Part shown: one piece after another, positions 58,887-64,000 of the stretch
Layout of the letters: the number at the start of each line of letters is the position of its first letter
Position numbering within the stretch: position 1 is the stretch's first letter
From: Bog-473 sp963779735
GTDB taxonomy: Bacteria > Actinomycetota > Acidimicrobiia > Acidimicrobiales > RAAP-2
Length of the DNA: 64,000 bases
NCBI GenBank assembly: GCA_963779735.1
Contig: CAVZZJ010000009.1
Coordinates: forward strand, 186,001 to 250,000
Direction: 5' to 3'
Notes under the pieces: model-generated
Seen by the model: only the letters and a program-made list of their open reading frames with translations
What the model was told of the DNA's origin: nothing
The model's database searches: none
Position numbers and translations under genes: made by a program

Positions 58887-60119
58887 TCAGGTGGGCGGCG
58901 AGACCGTCTCGCCCGGGATGGTCTTCCCGCAGAGCGGCTCGGCGCCGGGAACCAGCTCGAAGTTCTTGCCGACCAGCTTGCCGACCCAGAAGCAGCCACC
59001 GGAGTAGTTGGTCCGGTTGGTGAGGTCAATGGGGTGGTTGCCGAACAGGCCCAGCGCGTTCCAGGTGTGGATCTTGGCCAGCTGGGTGATGATCTCGGCC
59101 TGCGTCGGGTTGTTGCCGGCCGCCTTCAGGGCCTGCATGAGCATGCCGACCGAGACGTAGGCGTTGTACTCGGACTGGGTGGGCAGGCCCTTGATCCCCG
59201 CCGCCTTGAGGTCGGCGGCGAACTGCTTGGTGGCGGGCGTGTTCAGCTCCTGGATCTCGTAGGGGTTCTCGAAGGAGACGCCCTGGGCGGCCTGGACCTC
59301 GGCCGGGCTGGCCTGGTTGGTCACGTCACCGCCGTAGCCGGTGGCGAGCAGCACCGCCTTGAGCTTGACCCCGTCCTGCTTGAGGGCCGCGATCAGCGCG
59401 TAGGCCGTGTTGGGGTCGGTGGCCGCGGTCAGCCCGTTGACGCCGGCCGACTTCATGGCCAGCGCGATAGGCGCCACGTTGGTGCTCCCGAAGGGGAACG
59501 CTGCGTTGACGTAGCCGGCCTTGATCCCGGCCTTCTCGGCCGAATCAGCGGCACCTTCGGCCGCCTCCGCCGACGACGGCGAGATGGCATAGCCGATGGA
59601 GCCGAGGTTGGTAACGCCCTGGCTCTTCAGGTACAGGCCGTCGCCCGTGTTCACCAAGCTCGTCTTGGGGATGCCGTAGACCGAGAACATGTTGGAATCG
59701 GTCTGCCACTCCGACGCGTCCTCGGCCACGCCGACCACGGGCGTGCCCTGCGCCTTGAAGAACGGCGCGGCGGCGAAGGTCAGCGACGAGACGGCGACCA
59801 CCGCCAACACGTGGTGCTGCTCCACCAGGCTCTGCCCGGCGGAGAGACCGGTCGTCGGACTGGTGGCGGTGTCGCCGACGACGAACTTGAGGTTGTAGCC
59901 GTCGCGCTTGGCCAGTTGTTGTCCGGCCTCCATGCCCTGCACACTGCTCGCGTTGCCCGAGGCACCGAGTCCCGTCGCATCGGTCAACAGACCTACCGTG
60001 ATGGTCTTGTCGCTGCTCGAGGCGCCCGCCGTCGCACCGCTCAAGCCGAGGCTCAAACCGCTGACGACCGTCGCCATGACGGTCGCCGCCGCCAAAATCC
60101 TGCCTTTTCTGTGGGCCAT
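58887..60119 (-). CDS. ABC transporter substrate-binding protein (LivJ-like), tandem copy 2
   Basis: A 410-residue paralogue of the downstream gene with the same signal peptide style (ILAAATVMATVVSGLSLGLSG) and the same mature layout: ITVGLLTDATGLGASGNASSVQG, LAVVAVSSLTFAAAPFFKAQ, YGGDVTNQASPAEVQAAQGVSFEN and the C-terminal Cys pair (GCFWVG, PLCGKTIPGE). Differences lie mainly in the linker and surface positions. ATG at 60119 is preferred over upstream codons because the signal peptide starts there. A 430-base region with AT-rich and repeat elements lies upstream. The ligand is unknown. Confidence 0.9.
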   Translation of the reverse strand: MAHRKGRILAAATVMATVVSGLSLGLSGATAGASSSDKTITVGLLTDATGLGASGNASSVQGMEAGQQLAKRDGYNLKFVVGDTATSPTTGLSAGQSLVEQHHVLAVVAVSSLTFAAAPFFKAQGTPVVGVAEDASEWQTDSNMFSVYGIPKTSLVNTGDGLYLKSQGVTNLGSIGYAISPSSAEAAEGAADSAEKAGIKAGYVNAAFPFGSTNVAPIALAMKSAGVNGLTAATDPNTAYALIAALKQDGVKLKAVLLATGYGGDVTNQASPAEVQAAQGVSFENPYEIQELNTPATKQFAADLKAAGIKGLPTQSEYNAYVSVGMLMQALKAAGNNPTQAEIITQLAKIHTWNALGLFGNHPIDLTNRTNYSGGCFWVGKLVGKNFELVPGAEPLCGKTIPGETVSPPT

Positions 60120-60550
60120 GTCGTGGTCCCTCCCTTTGACTGGTCCGTACCAGCCGCTCACATGCCCACCGCGGGCTTCGTTAATGTCACAGCATCTTAA
60201 CCTAACTTCCACATGATGTCGCTTTTAGCAATGCAATGAAGCAATTCCGGTCTGTAGCTCCAGACGGGGCTAAAGGCCATACATGCCCAGCTCACAGCGG
60301 TGAACCACTTAGAGAAGGCAGACCCTCGAAAACCCTGAGCAAGTTTCTTAGCGACTTTTTACGCGCTTAAGGCCCCAGATTGTCCCGTCTTTTGTAATCA
60401 GACAGGCTGTTGCGCGCCTACGACCCCGCCGAACTCTCGGTCGAACTCTCCGCCGAACTCTCGGTCGAACGCTCGGTCGAACTCTGGGCCGAAACTCTCG
60501 GCCGAACGCACGACGCAAGTACGCGTCGCGATGGTTCTCGAGATGGTTGA
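60120..60550. other. Intergenic region upstream of the binding-protein pair
   Basis: About 430 bases between divergent genes. The left part (60180-60410) is AT-rich compared with the window and holds short hairpins (for example GTCTG-TAGCTC-CAGAC near 60250), so promoter and leader elements of the binding-protein gene should be here. The right part holds 12-base tandem repeats. Confidence 0.5.
60429..60508. repeat. 12-base tandem repeats
   Basis: Six and a half units of about 12 bases with consensus YCGAACTCTCGG; unit six has one extra base. On the minus strand they read as an EFDREFGG-type peptide repeat, but no gene includes them. They end about 40 bases before the DUF1684 start. Confidence 0.85.
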
Positions 60551-61420
60551 ATGACCGACATGACGCAAGCCACCGAGACCGACCCTATGACCTTTGCCCG
60601 AGAGTGGGAGGCGTGGCACCGCCACCACGAGGGGATCATGGGCGACCGGCACGGCTTCCTGGCGATCACCAACATCCACTGGCTCGGTGGCGACCCCCAA
60701 CGCTTCGACGACGTCCCCGGCGCCTGGTCCACGGGGCCCAAGGGTGTGTCCGTCGCGCTCGCCGCGGGCGAGGAGCTGATCGTCGACGGCGAGGCGTGCA
60801 CCGGCGGCCATGCGTTCGGGGTGATTCCCGAGCGAGCCAGCGTGCGCGCCTCGTGGGACGACAATGTGGTGGAGGTGGCCAAGAGGGGCGGCTACGACCT
60901 CATCCGGCCGCGCCATCCGGACAATCCGCTGCGGGTCGCCTTCACCGGCACCCCTGCCTACGCGCCCGACCCAAGCTGGGCGCTACCCGGCCGGTTCAGC
61001 CCCTTCGCCGAGCCCCGGCCCACCAAGGTCGGCGCGGCGGTCGAGGGCCTGGAGCACGTCTACCATGCCGTCGGACGGGTCGAGGTCTCCGTCGACGGGA
61101 CCGACCTGGCGCTGACCGCCTTTCCCGGCCCGCGCGACGGCCAGCTGTTGGTGCTGTTCACCGACGCCACATCGGGCGTCACCACCTACGCCGCCAACCG
61201 CTCGGTGGTTCTCGGGCCCGTGGCGGAGGACGGAGCGTTGATCGTCGACTTCAACCGGGCCGTAAACCTGCCCTGCGCCTACACCGACCTGGCCACCTGT
61301 CCGCTCCCGCCTCCCGAGAACCGGCTGGCGGTGGCCATAGAAGCCGGAGAGAAGATCCCCTACGAGCGGCTCGAGTCCGCCGTGGGGCAGACCCCACTAC
61401 CTCCCCTGCCCGTCCACTGA
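60551..61420 (+). CDS. DUF1684 family protein
   Basis: A 289-residue DUF1684 protein. The conserved C-terminal part FNRAVNLPCAYTDLATCPLPPPENRLAVAIEAGEK is diagnostic, with two conserved Cys and an Asn-x6-Pro-Cys core; the N terminus has FAREWEAWHRHHEGIMGDRHGFLAITNIHWL. The family has no known function, though the conserved Cys and acidic residues suggest an enzyme. A VOC gene follows 86 bases later, on the same strand. The ATG at 60551 and a second one at 60560 are both possible. Confidence 0.82.
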   Translation: MTDMTQATETDPMTFAREWEAWHRHHEGIMGDRHGFLAITNIHWLGGDPQRFDDVPGAWSTGPKGVSVALAAGEELIVDGEACTGGHAFGVIPERASVRASWDDNVVEVAKRGGYDLIRPRHPDNPLRVAFTGTPAYAPDPSWALPGRFSPFAEPRPTKVGAAVEGLEHVYHAVGRVEVSVDGTDLALTAFPGPRDGQLLVLFTDATSGVTTYAANRSVVLGPVAEDGALIVDFNRAVNLPCAYTDLATCPLPPPENRLAVAIEAGEKIPYERLESAVGQTPLPPLPVH

Positions 61421-61506
61421 TCACCGGCGCCCTCCCACGGGTCGACGGCGCATACGGCGCATCGGGCGCCATTAGCGTGAGGCACGGGCTCAGATCGGAG
61501 GCGCAC

Positions 61507-61944
61507 ATGACGAGTCGACTACGCACGACGGGTTTCAACCACGTGGCCACGATGACCGGGGACCTGGACCGCTATCTAGCCTTCTACCAGGACATCTTCG
61601 GCGCCGAAGTGATCACGGTCATGGAACAACAGGGCGACCACCCACGTATGGCCATCGTGAACATGGGCGGTGAGAGCGCGCTCAACGTGTTCGAGGTTGC
61701 GGCGGACTCCATCGTCGGTGACCGCACCCAAATGGGCGGCCGAGGTCCCATCGACCACTACGCCCTGTCGGTGGATTCGGAGGAGGAGCTGCTCGACATC
61801 CGGGACCGTCTGGTCGCCGTCGGGGCCTCGCCCGGCGAGGTCACGAAGTTCGGGCCCGCCCTGCACTCCGTCTTCTTCCGGGATCCGGACGGTGCCGAGC
61901 TGGAGGTGGCGTACCTGAACGGTGATGCCCTAGCGGGCGGCTGA
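61507..61944 (+). CDS. VOC family (glyoxalase-like) protein
   Basis: A 145-residue VOC protein with an intact first strand TTGFNHVATMTGDLDRYLAFY (metal His), DSIVGDRTQMGGRGPIDHYALSV (second His), and SVFFRDPDGAELEVAYL (Glu). It is the paralogue of the altered protein at 20.6 kb. The ATG has GATCGGAGG upstream. It follows DUF1684 on the same strand and may share its transcript. Confidence 0.88.
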   Translation: MTSRLRTTGFNHVATMTGDLDRYLAFYQDIFGAEVITVMEQQGDHPRMAIVNMGGESALNVFEVAADSIVGDRTQMGGRGPIDHYALSVDSEEELLDIRDRLVAVGASPGEVTKFGPALHSVFFRDPDGAELEVAYLNGDALAGG

Positions 61945-61958
61945 CGCCGGCCCAGAGG

Positions 61959-63078
<1,120 letters not shown>

Positions 63079-63079
<1 letters not shown>

Positions 63080-63579
63080 CACAGGTACCACTCCTCGAAC
63101 CGCTCCCTGGGCGCCACTTCGCCGTTCTCGCCCCACACCTCGAGCCGCACGCCGCCCGCCCGGAGGACCTGCACCTTGGTGTCCGCCGGCACCGGCCCGT
63201 TGACCGACACGGCGGACCACTCCTCGCCGCGGACCCGCACGATCCCCTCGGGCGTCAGGTCGCTGACGGCCACGCCCTCGGAGGCCTCCAACGGGCCGAG
63301 GCGCCGTTCCTCAATGGGGTGATGCACCGGCGCAACGGTGTGGCGCCCCGACAGCCCCTTCCACGCCAGGGCGACCACCGCGACGGACACGGCGAGATCC
63401 ACCAGGAGCAGAGCCCACAGCACGGGAGCGGACCGCCCGTCGACGGCCATGAACACGAGCCAGGCCGCACCGATCACACCGATCGCACCGGCGCCGATGT
63501 GCGCGTGCGGACCGGAGTGGAGGCCGATCAACAGCCCGAGAACCACCAGTCCGAGCAGGACTTCCGCGACGATCCACAT
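63079..63579 (-). CDS. NfeD-like membrane protein
   Basis: A 166-residue NfeD-type protein: membrane helices at about 1-20 and 27-47 and a third near 52-70, then an OB-fold beta-barrel (GVAVSDLTPEGIVRVRGEEWSAVSVNGPVPADTKVQVLRAGGVRLEV). NfeD proteins pair with SPFH/slipin partners, and here the slipin gene overlaps the end of this gene by one base. The ATG has a GAGGCG site. The pair belongs to membrane quality control or microdomain organisation. Confidence 0.87.
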
Positions 63580-63630
63580 CTGCGCCTCCTCAGTCGGTCG
63601 CGCCCCTCCATAGTACCGACTCGAGCAGCG

Positions 63631-64000
63631 TTATGAGACCGAGCACATCTCCACGAAGAGGCGGTGCACCCGGCGATCGTCGGTCAGCTCGGGATGGAAG
63701 CACGACGCCAGCACGACGCCCTGGCGCACCAGCGCCGGGGACTCCGCCTCCACCTCACCTTCGACCCGGTGCCGCACGGTCGCCAACACGTCGACCCCCG
63801 CCCCCACCGAGACCACGTACGGCGCGCGGATGAAGACGGCCGGGAGGGGCGGGCCCTCCCCGAACTCCAGCCGGGTCTCGAAGGACGCCACCTGCCGCCC
63901 GAAACCGTTGCGCCGGACGACGGCGTCCACGGCCCCGAACGACCGCTGATCGGGCCGCCCGTCGAGCACCTCTCGGGCCAGCAGCACCAGCCCGGCGCAG
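63631..64000 (-). CDS. pdxT: Pyridoxal 5'-phosphate synthase glutaminase subunit PdxT, C-terminal part (partial)
   Basis: The visible 122 residues match the end of PdxT, the glutaminase that feeds ammonia to PdxS for vitamin B6 synthesis. AGLVLLAREVLDG, FGAVDAVVRRNGFGRQVASFE, FIRAPYVVSVG and CFHPELTDDRRVHRLFV are family segments, the last holding the catalytic His-Glu pair. The nucleophile Cys lies beyond the window edge. The TGA or TAA stop lies at 63631, about 50 bases from the NfeD start. Confidence 0.9.
   Translation of the reverse strand, partial: CAGLVLLAREVLDGRPDQRSFGAVDAVVRRNGFGRQVASFETRLEFGEGPPLPAVFIRAPYVVSVGAGVDVLATVRHRVEGEVEAESPALVRQGVVLASCFHPELTDDRRVHRLFVEMCSVS

Noticed and set aside
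60429..60508. CRISPR array or regulator iterons
   Set aside because: Adjacent 12-base units without spacers or a replication or regulator gene nearby; more likely a slippage repeat.

Overview
The window is high-GC bacterial chromosome, most likely from an uncultured actinobacterium of the Acidimicrobiia. Evidence is the dense set of P450, F420-type (LLM and PPOX), SDR, SnoaL-like and VOC genes, frequent GTG starts and GTGA overlaps, a SoxR of the actinobacterial type, and the N-terminal GPGWWMASDGKWYPPE motif of the RDD protein at 54.1 kb. Lineage is an inference. There are no rRNA or tRNA genes, CRISPR arrays or intact insertion sequences that I can see.

Layout. 0-14 kb: the end of glnA, then a catabolic block (acyl-CoA carboxyltransferase, P450, LLM oxidoreductase, SnoaL-like proteins, phosphotransferase, three-domain Rieske oxygenase, SDRs, two SMP-30-like propellers, a sugar-epimerase-like TIM barrel, a VOC protein, a 3-hydroxyisobutyrate-dehydrogenase-like enzyme). 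13.9-17 kb: a DNA repair operon of LigD-type polymerase, HhH-PHP protein and ATP-dependent ligase. 17.2-21 kb: a methyltransferase, then soxR divergent from a quinone oxidoreductase / PPOX-SnoaL fusion / VOC operon, with a perfect SoxR box between them. 21.1-27.8 kb: a radical SAM protein with a Cys-Cys-Ser-Glu-Pro tail, overlapping an ATP-grasp gene and surrounded by an NfuA-like scaffold, a DUF169 protein, a binding-protein-fold protein with no export signal, and a siderophore-interacting-type flavoprotein. 28-31 kb: small Zn protein, cyclase relic, MFS transporter. 31.3-37.6 kb: a tyrosine/homogentisate catabolism cluster (P450, hmgA, fahA, relics, hpd) divergent from an Lrp-type regulator; this part looks less GC-rich than its neighbours. 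37.7-44 kb: an orphan solute-binding protein and three amidohydrolases, closed by a second Lrp paralogue. 44-46 kb: a decayed zone with a comM fragment, a truncated methyltransferase and a frameshifted DNA glycosylase. 46-55.5 kb: an RHH regulator with DUF4097, a DUF2090 aldolase-like gene, an SPFH-RHH operon under a 37-bp perfect palindrome, an exonuclease, and further oxidoreductases. 55.5-60.1 kb: P450 and two tandemly duplicated solute-binding proteins. 60.5-64 kb: DUF1684, VOC, a frameshifted SPFH gene with a poly-C tract, NfeD, and the end of pdxT.

The items I would look at first are the CCSEP-tail radical SAM cluster, the paired RHH loci with exceptionally long palindromic operators (including a promoter block shared between one RHH gene and a distant P450 gene), and three dispersed fragments of comM that all stop at the same point. 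Several relic genes (comM pieces, hisC, DinB, alkA, cyclase, methyltransferase) mark 28-46 kb as a recombination-prone accessory region. The 62-63 kb SPFH locus has two G-run frameshifts and a 49-base pure C run, which may be assembly errors.
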